Both the position numbers and the translations under genes were made by a program. Positions 27,241 through 37,800 of a stretch of 64,000 nt of DNA are shown one piece after another. Each line of letters begins with the position of its first letter. The first letter of the stretch is position 1. The stretch lies in NCBI RefSeq assembly GCF_003474435.1, contig NZ_QRNF01000002.1, forward strand, positions 95,358 to 159,357, read 5' to 3'. The notes under the pieces were generated by a model. That model was not told where the DNA came from and did not search any database. It saw nothing but the letters and a program-made list of their open reading frames with translations. Source of the DNA: Ruminococcus sp. AF46-10NS (GTDB lineage: Bacteria > Bacillota > Clostridia > Lachnospirales > Lachnospiraceae).

Positions 27241-27840
27241 TTAGCCCTCCATATATGCTTCACAGACCCGGAATTCATGTTTGCCCTGTTTCCATGTCGC
27301 AGGATCAAGTTCTACCTGATAACCGCCACCATTTTTTACATGCCACTCATAAAACGGGCGTTGTCTGTCTGCATATTCTTCCATAATGTTCATAATAGTT
27401 CCGCCGTGAACAACAAGTGCCGCTGTGTGCACGTCCTCACGGATACAGCCAGTCACAACCTTCTGAAATCCTGTCAGGCTTCTGTGCTTAAAGTCTTCTC
27501 TGCTCTCTCCTCCCGGGAAAGGAAGCATTCCGTTACTGTCGATCCACTTCTGATAATTGTCATTTCCCGAAAGTTCCTTGTAATTCTTATTTTCAAATTC
27601 TCCGAAATTGCATTCTGAAAGTTCCTCGATAATGCGGAATTCTTTTTTCGGAAAAAGAATTCCGGCTGTCTCCACACAACGAAGGAGCGGACTTACATAA
27701 AGCGACTCCGGCATGGGATAGCTTAACTTTTCCAGAAATTCACGGCCTTCCTGACTTAACTGTTCATCTGTTGTTCCAATATAACGCTTAAGCTTGTTTC
27801 CCGGAGTCTGCCCATGACGGATCAGATATATTTTAAGCAT
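27241..27840 (-). CDS. cobC: Histidine phosphatase, probable alpha-ribazole phosphatase
   Basis: The 199-residue phosphoglycerate mutase-like phosphatase has the catalytic LIRHGQT motif (His9), SPLLRCVETA near residue 51, the GEFENKNYKEL segment and VVHGGT near 145. Its position directly after cobT, cobU, cobS and a CobU-like gene suggests CobC, which removes phosphate from alpha-ribazole-phosphate or adenosylcobalamin-phosphate. It overlaps the CobU-like gene by 8 bases. A general phosphatase role cannot be excluded. Confidence 0.8.
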   Translation of the reverse strand: MLKIYLIRHGQTPGNKLKRYIGTTDEQLSQEGREFLEKLSYPMPESLYVSPLLRCVETAGILFPKKEFRIIEELSECNFGEFENKNYKELSGNDNYQKWIDSNGMLPFPGGESREDFKHRSLTGFQKVVTGCIREDVHTAALVVHGGTIMNIMEEYADRQRPFYEWHVKNGGGYQVELDPATWKQGKHEFRVCEAYMEG

Positions 27841-28213
27841 TTTTTAACACCATCCCGATTCCGCACACGACTCTTGTTACCTTGCTGCTTCCAGCTGCCA
27901 GTTCTGTACAGATGCGTCCCACAGTCTCTCTGTACCGCCGTTCAAAAGCATCAGCCGGGACGATCCCGTAACCAACTTCTTCGCTGACCAGGACTACGTT
28001 CGGATTTTTTTCCAGAAGTTCCTGCGCAAGACCTGAAAGATCTTTTCCTTCTTTCAGAAATCTTTTTATGTAGTCATGAAATCCCAGGATTCCCTCTGCC
28101 TGATAAAGTTCTTCTTCTGTAAGTTCCGAACCTTTTTTCCATGTGATATCCGGAAAATTCTTTCTGGCATAGTTTTCTTTTCCCTGGTATACGCCGCCAA
28201 TTATCATTTCCAT
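27833..28213 (-). CDS. Short CobU-like cobalamin protein
   Basis: The 126-residue protein resembles the C-terminal part of CobU/CobP: VVLVSEEVGYGIVPADAFERRYRETVGR near residue 73. Its N-terminal IIGGVYQGKENYAR looks like a degenerate phosphate loop, and the guanylyl-accepting His segment is missing. It is much shorter than the intact CobU at 29012-29539 (175 residues). It probably keeps a regulatory or partial role in cobinamide processing, or acts on another nucleotide. It lies between cobS and cobC in a tight operon. Confidence 0.7.
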   Translation of the reverse strand: MEMIIGGVYQGKENYARKNFPDITWKKGSELTEEELYQAEGILGFHDYIKRFLKEGKDLSGLAQELLEKNPNVVLVSEEVGYGIVPADAFERRYRETVGRICTELAAGSSKVTRVVCGIGMVLKNA

Positions 28214-28238
28214 GTCATGATACCTCCCTTCACTCTCA

Positions 28239-29015
28239 CTACAGGATCACCGCGCCGGCAAATGCCAGAACAAGTGCCATTACAACTTCACAGATACAGA
28301 GGAAAAATCCGGACAGATCCCCTGTTGTCCCACCAAAATATTTCATTGCCATGTGATGATACCACCAGAATACAAGAATTGCACTTATCACTGCTGCCAC
28401 ACCAAGAACCGGATTTATCCAGATCATCAATCCAGCCAGAACCACAAACATGACTGTCAGGATATTGCGGGCAACAATCTCAGAAGCATTTCTGGAAAAC
28501 TCTGCCACAGTACCATCTGTTCTTGCTTTCGGGAATGTGATCACACCAATCCCCGAAAGACATCTGGACATCATAAATCCGATACTCACAATACAGATTC
28601 CCTCCGGATCATTCTGAAGCTGGCTCCATGCACCAAGCCACATAATAAAATAAACGCAGGCCGTGATAATGGCAAATGCCCCTGCATGGGAATCTTTCAG
28701 GATCTCCAGCCTCCTTGTACGTTCCTGCCAGGAACTTAAGGCATCAGAAGTATCCAGAAGGCCATCTACATGGATTCCTCCTGTGACAAACACCGGGATC
28801 ACAGTAAGGATCGCAGTGAGAAAAAACGGCTCCAGTTCTACATGATTTTCAAGCACACAGCCCACCAGCCAGGTCAGTACTCCGATCACAGCTCCTACAA
28901 ACGGAAAGAAACACATCATATATTTCATATTCTCTTTATTCCAGTCTACCATCGGCATAGGAACCTTGGAAAACATGGCAAATGCAGCTTTGCAGCTGTT
29001 CCACACACTTTTCAC
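28239..29015 (-). CDS. cobS: Adenosylcobinamide-GDP ribazoletransferase (cobalamin synthase)
   Basis: CobS joins adenosylcobinamide-GDP and alpha-ribazole at the membrane, the near-final step of cobalamin synthesis. The 258-residue polytopic protein has TGGIHVDGLLDTSDAL near residue 78 and RRLEILKDSHAGAFA near 97, the acidic Mg-binding signature of the family, with about six membrane segments. Its start overlaps the cobU stop by four bases. The CobU-like gene follows after 25 bases. Confidence 0.93.
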   Translation of the reverse strand: MKSVWNSCKAAFAMFSKVPMPMVDWNKENMKYMMCFFPFVGAVIGVLTWLVGCVLENHVELEPFFLTAILTVIPVFVTGGIHVDGLLDTSDALSSWQERTRRLEILKDSHAGAFAIITACVYFIMWLGAWSQLQNDPEGICIVSIGFMMSRCLSGIGVITFPKARTDGTVAEFSRNASEIVARNILTVMFVVLAGLMIWINPVLGVAAVISAILVFWWYHHMAMKYFGGTTGDLSGFFLCICEVVMALVLAFAGAVIL

Positions 29016-29539
29016 GCTTTCTCACCTCCTTTGTGCCAGACAGGAATTCCGTAAACAACTTCCACAACACTGTCCGCCATCTCTGCCAGATTGCAATTGA
29101 TCTGTCCAAGCTGTTCTTTATATTTTTCTGATTCTCCCTCGTAAAGAATGCCATCTGAAAAAATCTCATTGGTGACGATCACCACATGTTCTGCCTGGGA
29201 AAGGATATTTTTCACGCCATCTGTGATCTCCCCGGCGACTTCCGGATGGAAGCCGTCCTCCCGGAACATTTCGTTTGCCACCAGGTTAGACATACATTCC
29301 AGAAGCACTACGCTTCCTTTCGGAAGAACCAGCTCATTAAGACCCGTATAACGCTCCACTGTCTCGAATCCTTTTCCTGCACGCATACATCTGTGCCTCC
29401 GGATACGTCTGTGGCTCTCCTCATCAAAAGCCTGCATAGTGGCAATATAAAGCCTTCTGGCTTCCCCGAAAGATAATACTGTTTCTTCAGCAAAAGCCGA
29501 TTTCCCACTTCCGCTGCCCCCTGTTACTACAACCAGCAT
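29012..29539 (-). CDS. cobU: Adenosylcobinamide kinase / adenosylcobinamide-phosphate guanylyltransferase
   Basis: The 175-residue bifunctional enzyme has the phosphate loop GGSGSGKSAFAE, the RIRRHRCMR segment with the guanylylated His and VVIVTNEIFSDGI near residue 120. It phosphorylates adenosylcobinamide and then transfers GMP to it. It sits directly between cobT (one-base gap) and cobS (four-base overlap). Length is typical. Confidence 0.93.
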   Translation of the reverse strand: MLVVVTGGSGSGKSAFAEETVLSFGEARRLYIATMQAFDEESHRRIRRHRCMRAGKGFETVERYTGLNELVLPKGSVVLLECMSNLVANEMFREDGFHPEVAGEITDGVKNILSQAEHVVIVTNEIFSDGILYEGESEKYKEQLGQINCNLAEMADSVVEVVYGIPVWHKGGEKA

Positions 29540-29540
29540 T

Positions 29541-30596
29541 TTATTTCAGCTCCTCATACTGTTCTACATTGATATCTCCAAAAGTACTCATGGAATTATA
29601 CACAGCACAGGAAAGGTCGATCAGTGGGAAAAGTGCCACTGCACCGGTGCCCTCTCCAAGACACATTCCTGCATGGATGATCGCTTCTTTTCCCAGCTCT
29701 TTCAGCAGCATATGTGCGGCCGGTTCTTTGGATACATGTGACGCAATAAGATAATCTCTGACCTGTGGGCAGATCTTTACAGCTACCAGAGCTGCTACGC
29801 AGGAAATAAATCCGTCCATGACAACCGGCATTCCAAGAGCTGCACCTCCAATATATACCCCGGCCATTCCCGCAATATCATATCCTCCTACTTTCGCCAG
29901 AACATCAATGGCATCGGAACGGTCCGGATTGTTCAGGGCGATTGCTTTCTTGATGGCATTGATCTTTCTCACAAGTCCCCCGCCGGAAAGGCCTGCTCCG
30001 CGTCCTGTCATGTCCTCAACAGGTCTGCCCAGAAATACTGCTGCTACTGCGCTGCTTGTTGTGGTATTTCCGATTCCCATCTCGCCGGTAGCAAGAACCT
30101 GATATCCTTTTTCTTTCAGTTCCTGGGCCATGGCGATTCCTGCCTCAATCGCCCTGACTGCCTGTTCTCTTGTCATGGCCGGTTCTTTTGTCATATTCTT
30201 TGTTCCATAAGCAACCTTCAAATCTGTGCGGACTTTTGTATCAACCACCATTCCCACATCAACAGGGAAAAGTTCTGCACCGCACTGGCGGCACATCACG
30301 CAGCAGGTGGTAGCTCCGTCCAGGAAATTTTCAGCAACAATGGCTGTTACCTCCTGTCCTGTCTGTGTCACGCCTTCTTCCACAACGCCATTATCTGCAC
30401 ACATGGCAACTACTGCTTTCTTTTCCACTCGTACATCCGGTGTACCTGTGATTCCCGCAATCTGCGTCAGCATATTTTCAAGTTCCCCCAGAGAATGCAA
30501 CGGCTTTGCAATGCTGTCCCATCTTTTTTTAGCGCTTTCAATTGCCTTTTCATTCAACGGACGAACTTTCTTCACTGCTTCTTCTAACGTCATCAT
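29541..30596 (-). CDS. cobT: Nicotinate-nucleotide-dimethylbenzimidazole phosphoribosyltransferase
   Basis: The 351-residue CobT activates the lower-ligand base of cobalamin as its alpha-ribotide. Family markers include KPLHSLGELE near residue 33, MCADNGVVEEGV near 68, GEMGIGNTTTSSAV near 173 and the catalytic Glu in LGEGTGA near the C-terminus. An AGGAGGAAGAAA site lies before two adjacent ATG codons. The start overlaps the corrected end of gtrA by four bases. Confidence 0.94.
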   Translation of the reverse strand: MMTLEEAVKKVRPLNEKAIESAKKRWDSIAKPLHSLGELENMLTQIAGITGTPDVRVEKKAVVAMCADNGVVEEGVTQTGQEVTAIVAENFLDGATTCCVMCRQCGAELFPVDVGMVVDTKVRTDLKVAYGTKNMTKEPAMTREQAVRAIEAGIAMAQELKEKGYQVLATGEMGIGNTTTSSAVAAVFLGRPVEDMTGRGAGLSGGGLVRKINAIKKAIALNNPDRSDAIDVLAKVGGYDIAGMAGVYIGGAALGMPVVMDGFISCVAALVAVKICPQVRDYLIASHVSKEPAAHMLLKELGKEAIIHAGMCLGEGTGAVALFPLIDLSCAVYNSMSTFGDINVEQYEELK

Positions 30597-31020
30597 TTTC
30601 TTCCTCCTGCTTTTTTACCTGTAGTAAAAATTAAAAATTTACTAAATATATAATTTAACACCAACACAATGAACTGAGTACAGAATTTGGCGATCATATC
30701 ATTAAGTCCCATGCAACAGCCAGAAGCCACACACCACCAACTTCGATCACCATTGTTGCAAGACGGGCACTTATGAATTTCACAAAAGGCCGGATATGAT
30801 CTATTAAAGTCTCGCAATGATCATGAAACACAAACCTGGAATTCACCACATAGGCAAACAGAATCGCCAGTATAATAGAGATCACATTCGCAGTCATCAG
30901 TGGAACATCTGCCAGCCTCATCAGATAGAAACTAACCAGATTTACAAGAGTTGTCAGGCCGCCCCAGAAAACATAACGGATCACATCATTCCCATATATT
31001 TTCAGAATCAGTTTTTTCAT
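30593..31020 (-). CDS. GtrA family membrane protein, frameshifted
   Basis: GtrA proteins have four membrane segments and are thought to flip lipid-linked sugars together with a neighbouring glycosyltransferase. The first part (RYVFWGGLTTLVNLVSFYLM, ANVISIILAILFAYVVNSRFVF) and the last membrane segment (FIVLVLNYIFSKFLIF) lie in two frames. Adding one base near 30712 joins them as LLAVAMGLNDMI and gives about 142 residues, normal for the family. It overlaps the GT2 gene by four bases and cobT by four bases, so translation is probably coupled along the run. Confidence 0.82.
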
Positions 31021-31949
31021 TTCTTTTTTCCTCCATGTATGATCTTTGATACGATATATCTCGGACGTTTTTTTACTTCTTCATAGATCCGCGCAATATA
31101 ATAACCAATGATACCAAGGCTCATCATCACAGCACTTCCAATAAACAGAAGTACGATTAGAAGTGTAGTATAACCTTCCACTGCATGCCCTGTAAAATAT
31201 CTTACCAGAGAATACACCAGGAGGATCAGAGAGCAGATAAAGCATCCTACTGCACCAGCTGTCACAAACTGCAGCGGAAGCGTGGTAAAAGCCACAATAT
31301 TCCGAAATGCGTAACTGATCAACGATCTTGCTGACCACTTGGATTCCCCTGCTTCCCTCTCCTGCACTTCAAATAATACGGAAGTACTTCTGTAGCCTAT
31401 CCAGGAGGATGTAGCTCGGAAAAACATACTCCTCTCAGGCATGGAAAGAACACTTTCCACAGCTTTCCTGTCAAGAAGCTTGAAGTCCGATGCATTCTGC
31501 ATGTCAAATCCTGTTGCCCGGGACATGATCCCGTAAAAAAATCCAGCACTCTTCCTGTGGAGCAGACTTTCTTTTCCTCTGTTTGTCTTTATACCTTCTA
31601 CAACTTCGTATCCCTGTTCCCATAATCTGAACATCTTCACCAGAGTTTCCGGCGGATGCTGCAGATCACAATCCATCACAGCCACTGCATCACCGCTCGC
31701 CTGAGCAAGACCGGCCACAATTGCAGCTTCTTTTCCAAAATTCCTGGAAAAATGCACTGCAGTGACATTAGGATCCTGTTCAGATATCTGTTCGATCTGA
31801 TTCCAGGTTCCATCTGAAGATCCGTCATCAACCAGGACCAGTTCATAGGAAATTCCTTCATGATCCAGGATCTCCTTCAGCGTCCTGCAGACTTTTGCAG
31901 TCATCAGTTCTTCATTATATGCAGGCAGAACTACAGACAATCTGCTCAT
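31017..31949 (-). CDS. GT2 family glycosyltransferase with membrane anchor (GtrB-like)
   Basis: The 310-residue protein has a GT-A glycosyltransferase domain (about residues 1-215: VVLPAYNEE, VDDGSSDGT, VMDCDLQHPPE) and two C-terminal membrane segments, like GtrB or YkcC. It probably transfers a sugar to a polyprenyl phosphate for GtrA to flip outward and for the downstream acceptor glycosylation. It is overlapped by four bases on each side by YfhO and gtrA genes. The donor sugar is unknown. Confidence 0.9.
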   Translation of the reverse strand: MSRLSVVLPAYNEELMTAKVCRTLKEILDHEGISYELVLVDDGSSDGTWNQIEQISEQDPNVTAVHFSRNFGKEAAIVAGLAQASGDAVAVMDCDLQHPPETLVKMFRLWEQGYEVVEGIKTNRGKESLLHRKSAGFFYGIMSRATGFDMQNASDFKLLDRKAVESVLSMPERSMFFRATSSWIGYRSTSVLFEVQEREAGESKWSARSLISYAFRNIVAFTTLPLQFVTAGAVGCFICSLILLVYSLVRYFTGHAVEGYTTLLIVLLFIGSAVMMSLGIIGYYIARIYEEVKKRPRYIVSKIIHGGKKK

Positions 31950-34719
31950 TTCTTCTGTTTACCCCTTTCTCTCTTCTTTCCGGAGCACCTGTTATACGTC
32001 ATGATCAGAAGAAAAACTCCAAGCCCCGCCACTGTCAGCACCATTCCAGGAATAAGATACGATGTACGGTAAGTAAGTACAATACTGTGTTTTCCTTTTT
32101 TCAGTTCAACACCCATATACATACTGTCAGCCTTTACAAGTTCTGTTTTCTTTCCGTCTATATAAGCTGTAAATCCATCACTATACGGAATGGCAAACAC
32201 GAGCATTTTGTCAGAAGACACCTCTATATTTCCTGTGATCCTGTTTGTTTTGATCTCCACATTCCGGAGACTTTCCTCTCCAAGCTTTTCTGTCTCCTGT
32301 TCTACAGAATCCATAGGCTGACACACCAGATAAAGATCATCAAATGTATATTCTCCAGGTGTGGAAAAAGTAAGCGTCATGGTTCCTGCACTGTAATTTT
32401 TATATCCCATATTCAAAAGAAAATTATGACGGCCGCTGTAACCATTATATTTATCCGTAAAGATCCGGATTATTTTATCAACAGAACCCATGGAAACATC
32501 TACAGCCGCTTCCTTGCTTTCTTTCCAGTAACGCCAGTTATCATCTTCATAAAGGATCGTATTCTTTTCATATTGTGTGAGAGAATCCCATTTTTTATCA
32601 TTTATCTGCTCACGTGGGGAATACGCTTCAAAATCCAGATTCTCAGCTATCAGATAAACTTCAGCTTCAGGTTCTCCCTTATATCCTAATGTTACAGTTC
32701 CGTTCTCTTTTGTCACGATGATCTTACCATCTTTGATCTTACAGCCTTTGCCTGCCTCCAGTGTAAAATCCGCTTTCTTATCATCAAAAGAAAGTTCTGT
32801 TTCTGGAAGGCTGCTCTTCTCCACAACTGCCCCCTGAAGCAGTGCCTGCTGTTTCTCTGTCACAGAAAGCTTTTCATATTTATCCCTTGGAATCCAGGTA
32901 TCATAGGTATAGCCTAACGGCAGTGAATCCTGATTCTCATAGATCTTATATTTTTTCGCAGAAGAAACTTCACTATCATATCCGTAAGGAAGATATGCAT
33001 ATCCGTTGTTTTTGATTGCAAAATATTTTACAGCTGCCAGCCGATCCAGAATAGTCCTTCCATCCAGACTACTGTAATGATAATCCCATGGTGTATTCAT
33101 ATACATTTCATTAAAAAAACGGCTGATGTTCCCATTCGCAACACTGAAATAATAAGAAGTACTGTTGGTTCCCATATACATTGCCGAATTTACATATGAG
33201 CCCGTTTTGTACTGATCATACCTGGTGGTTGAAAAATCCGCAAGGGCCTTGATTTCCTTGTCAGGACCCGACTGTAATGCTTCCAGTGCCTCACCTTTTG
33301 CCTCAAATTCTGACAGATAATCTTTCTCATAGGAATACTGATAAGATACATTTAAAAGAATACTTGCTATCAGTACAATAACGATCATTCCGCAGAGATA
33401 TTTTCCCTGCACAAAAATATTCCCATAAGAAACAACCGTAAACACAGCTAAAACCAACATCATCACAGCCATGATATTACGCTGTGTCCGGGCTGCATCT
33501 GCAAACAATGCCAGTACACAATATACCAGAAGCATGATGAAAATTCTCTTTTTTTCACGTATCTGCAGCGTAAATAGTTCCGGATATGCCTGCACCAGAA
33601 TATAAGCGATCAGCATTCCATATGCCCAGATCCACCGGTTTGATACATAAGAAAAACCATTCAGCACATGGCCTGCAAAAGGGATCAGAAGAAACAGATT
33701 CATAATAATAAATCCCAGTTTCAGACCTGTGTATTTTTTCTTTTTGGAAAATATTACAAACACGCCTGCCATGGCCACTGCTGAAAATCCAGCAACGCCC
33801 CACTGAATCATATTCTCACCAATCAGGCAGCCGAGATATTTTTCATAGTAAACATGATCATACAGTAACGGTACATAATTCTGTGCCTGAAAACGTTCTG
33901 TTCCAAACAGAGTCATGACCACCGGCAAAAAAATCATCGCAGCAATCATCAGTGACACCAGATAAAAGCCTGCAAATTTCAGGAACCACTGAAATACATC
34001 TTTTACAGAACGTTTCCGGAATATTCCAAAATACCGGAAAGCCGCATACAGCACCATAAATATGCTGATCATATAAAAGAAATAAAAGTTTGACATTGCC
34101 GCAACAGCCGTAGCCCATATAAAAAGATAGGGTTTTTCTTTTTTATAGACTTTCTCAACTCCCATGAGAACCAGCGGCAGATAGATCATCGGATTGGAAA
34201 AGTAAGGATGTTTCATTGACGCATAAATGGTCCATCCTGCAAAAATATATACAAGGCTTCCAATAAAAGTTGCCTGTTTCGGATTTTTGCGGTAAAAACA
34301 GTAAAAACTGAATGTGATTCCCGCAAGATAAATCCTGACAAATATCAGGATCTCATATAAAATCTCTGTATTTTTCCGAGGTACAAAAACAGAAAACAAA
34401 GTCAGCGGATCGCCAATCACATAATAGTGAAGTGTGGTAAGAATATCAGAACCATATCCAATATTCATGTCCCACATAGGGATAGAAAACTTATGGTTGA
34501 CCGCAAGGTTTTTGAGCACATTGCGCAGATATTCCCCATAATAAGCAAGCGCATTAATATGCTGCGGAACTCCGTCATGGCTCCAGATCAGTGATTTTCC
34601 ATTTAAATAAAAATAACTGTAAACAAACAACGAGATCGCTGCAAAAACAACTGTATACAGAATATAAAAATCTGTTTTTTTCTTTTTCCGGAAATTATCC
34701 TTCGAAAAAATTTCTTCAT
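31946..34719 (-). CDS. YfhO family membrane protein, probable N-terminal frameshift
   Basis: The protein of about 924 residues has about 12 membrane segments in its first 480 residues (SLIWSHDGVPQH, GSDILTTLHYYVIGDPLTLFS) and a large extracytoplasmic C-terminal domain with one last membrane segment. This fits the YfhO family, which takes part in glycosylation of cell-wall or lipoteichoic polymers. The main frame is open to 34780 but has no good start. An ATG at 34719 with an AGGAGAG site is in another frame and joins if one base is added in the T7 run at 34675-34681. It leads the GT2-gtrA run. Confidence 0.75.
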
Positions 34720-34738
34720 GTATGTCTCTCCTGTATAA

Positions 34739-34772
34739 GAAAAAAGACCCGCGGTGCGCTAAACACCGCAGG
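34739..34772 (-). terminator. Rho-independent terminator of nifJ
   Basis: On the minus strand CCTGCGGTG and CACCGCGGG form a near-perfect 9-base stem around a 7-base loop, followed at once by TCTTTTTT. It lies about 60 bases after the nifJ stop, ahead of the YfhO gene. Confidence 0.88.
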
Positions 34773-34832
34773 CCTTCCACCTAATGCTTAATCAGCAAGC
34801 ACACTGTGTAAACAGCAACTATTGATCAGTAA

Positions 34833-37800
34833 TTAGTCTTCTTTCTTATCTGCTCCGTAAAGAGTGATAAGTTTCTGCAGATACTCATATCTAGCCTGAG
34901 CCTCAGACTCGTTCTTAGCGAACAGTCTTGCTGCTTTCTCAGGATTCTGACGCTGCAGAGAGTTGTAACGAACCTCACCGTTCAGGAAGTCCATATAGTT
35001 CTCCATATCCGGTGTCTTGGAATCAAGGCTGAACTTGTTGTCAGCAGCCGGGTTGAATCTGAAGTTGTGCCAGTATCCGCACTTAACTGCCAGTTCTTCC
35101 TCTGTCTGAGCTTTGCTCATACCTTTCTTGATACCATGGTTGATACATGGAGCATAAGCGATGATCAGGGATGGTCCCGGATATGCCTCTGCCTCTGCAA
35201 TTGCTTTTACAGTCTGGTTGAAGTCGGCACCCATGGAGATCTGTGCTACATATACATAGCCATAGCTCATTGCGATAGATGCCATATCTTTCTTCTTAGT
35301 CTCTTTTCCGCCTGCTGCGAACTGAGCGATCGCACCTGTCGGTGTAGACTTGGAAGACTGTCCGCCTGTGTTGGAATAAACCTCTGTATCAAATACCATA
35401 ACGTTGATGTCGCGTCCGCTTGCAAGAACATGGTCAACACCACCGAATCCGATATCGTAAGCCCATCCGTCACCACCGAAGATCCACTGGGATTTCTTGG
35501 AGAGGAAGTCTTTCTGTGCAAGGATCTCATTAGCCTTGTCACATCCGCAAGCCTCAAGAGCTGCAACGAGTTTCTCTGTAGCTGCACCATTTGTTGCGCC
35601 TACAGCATAAGTATCCAGCCATTCCTGACCAGCTGCCTTAACATCCTCGTTTGTTCCGTTAGCTACAAGGTCTTCGATCTTCTCTTTCAGACCGCCACGG
35701 ATCGCACGCTGTGCAAGAAGCATACCATAACCGAACTCTGCGTTATCCTCGAACAGAGAGTTTGACCATGCAGGTCCCTGTCCCTTAGCGTTTGTTGTGT
35801 ATGGTGTAGATGGTGAAGAGTTACCCCAGATAGAGGAACATCCTGTAGCATTTGCAATGTACATTCTGTCACCAAAGAGCTGTGTGATCAGCTTAGCGTA
35901 TGGTGTCTCACCACAACCTGCACAAGCGCCGGAGAACTCAAGGAGCGGCTGTTTGAACTGGCTGCCTTTTACAGTTGTCTCTTTATATTTAGCGATAACG
36001 TCTTCCTTCTGAGGAAGTGTTACACCGTAATCGAAGAATTTCTGCTCTTCTGTGTTAGCTTCAAGCGGAGCCATCTCAAGAGCTTTGTTGCCTTTCTTTC
36101 CTGGGCAGACATTTGCGCAGGAACCACATCCTGTACAGTCAAGAGCGGATACAGTCATTGTGAATGTATAGTCTTTCATTCCTGTAAGTGGAAGTGTCTT
36201 GATTCCCTCTGGAGCGTTAGCTGTCTCATCTGCTGTCATAGCAACCGGACGGATTGCAGCATGTGGGCAGACGTATGCACAGCGGTTACACTGGATACAG
36301 TTGTCCGGAACCCATACAGGAACGTTAACTGCGATACCACGTTTCTCATATGCAGCTGTTCCGGATGGTGTTGTACCATCTACATAATCCTTGAATGCAG
36401 ATACTGGGAGGCTGTTACCTTCCTGAGCATTGATCTTGCACTGAATGTTGTTTACGAAGTCCTGAGCTTCCTGAGCACCGTGGGATGCGTGAGACATGAA
36501 GAGTCCCTCGTCCTCAGCGTTCTTCCAGCTCTCCGGAACCTGAACCTCTACGATCTGTTTAGCACCAGCATCGATAGCTGCCCAGTTCTTCTTAACAACG
36601 TCATCACCTTTACGTCCATAAGTAGCTTTAGCAGCAGCTTTCATAAGCTCGATAGCCTGCTCCTCAGGAATGATTCCTGTAAGTTTGAAGAATGCGGACT
36701 GAAGGATTGTGTTGATACGTGTTGGTCCCATGCCAGTCTCAATACCAATCTTAACACCATCGATGGTGTAGAATTTGATATTGTGGTTAGCGATGAAAGC
36801 TTTAACCTGTCCTGGAAGATGTTTCTCAAGTCCTTCCATATCCCAAGCACAGTTCAGAAGGAATGTACCTCCGTCAACAAGCTCCTGTACCATGTTATAT
36901 TTATTAACATAGGACGGATTATGACATGCAACGAAGTTTGCCTTGTGGATCAGGTATGTGGATTTGATCGGTTTCTTACCGAAACGAAGGTGAGACATTG
37001 TAACACCGCCGGACTTCTTGGAGTCATAATCGAAGTAAGCCTGAGCGTACATGTCTGTGTTATCACCGATGATCTTGATGGAGTTCTTGTTAGCACCTAC
37101 AGTACCATCAGCTCCAAGTCCCCAGAACTTGCAGTTTGTTGTTCCCTCTGGTGTTGTAACAAGTGGTGCACCTGTCTCAAGAGAAAGGTTTGTAACATCA
37201 TCAACGATACCGATTGTAAATTTCTCTTTCTCAGTGTTCTCGTATACTGCTACGATCTGTGCAGGTGTTGTATCTTTGGAACCAAGTCCGTAACGTCCTG
37301 TAAAGATCTTAACATCACTGAACTTGCTGTCACGAAGAGCTGCAACAACATCAAGATACAGAGGCTCGCCAAGTGCTCCTGGCTCTTTTGTTCTGTCAAG
37401 AACAGAGATCTGCTTAACTGTATCCGGAATTGCATCGATAAGAGCCTGTGCACAGAATGGTCTGTAAAGACGAACTTTAACAACACCGACTTTCTTGCCA
37501 GCTGCCATAAGGTAATCGATTGTCTCCTCGATTGTATCATTTACGGAACCCATAGCTACGATGATATGCTCAGCGTCAGCAGCTCCGTAGTAGTTGAACA
37601 GTTTGTAGTCTGTTCCGATCTTCTCGTTAACCTTGTCCATATACTCCTGAACAACTGCCGGAAGAGCGTCATAATATGGGTTACATGCCTCTCTTGCCTG
37701 GAAGAAGATATCCGGGTTCTGAGCAGAACCTCTCTGACATGGATGGTTCGGGTTCAGAGCACGGTTACGGAACTCTGCGATAGCGTCCATATCTGCCATA

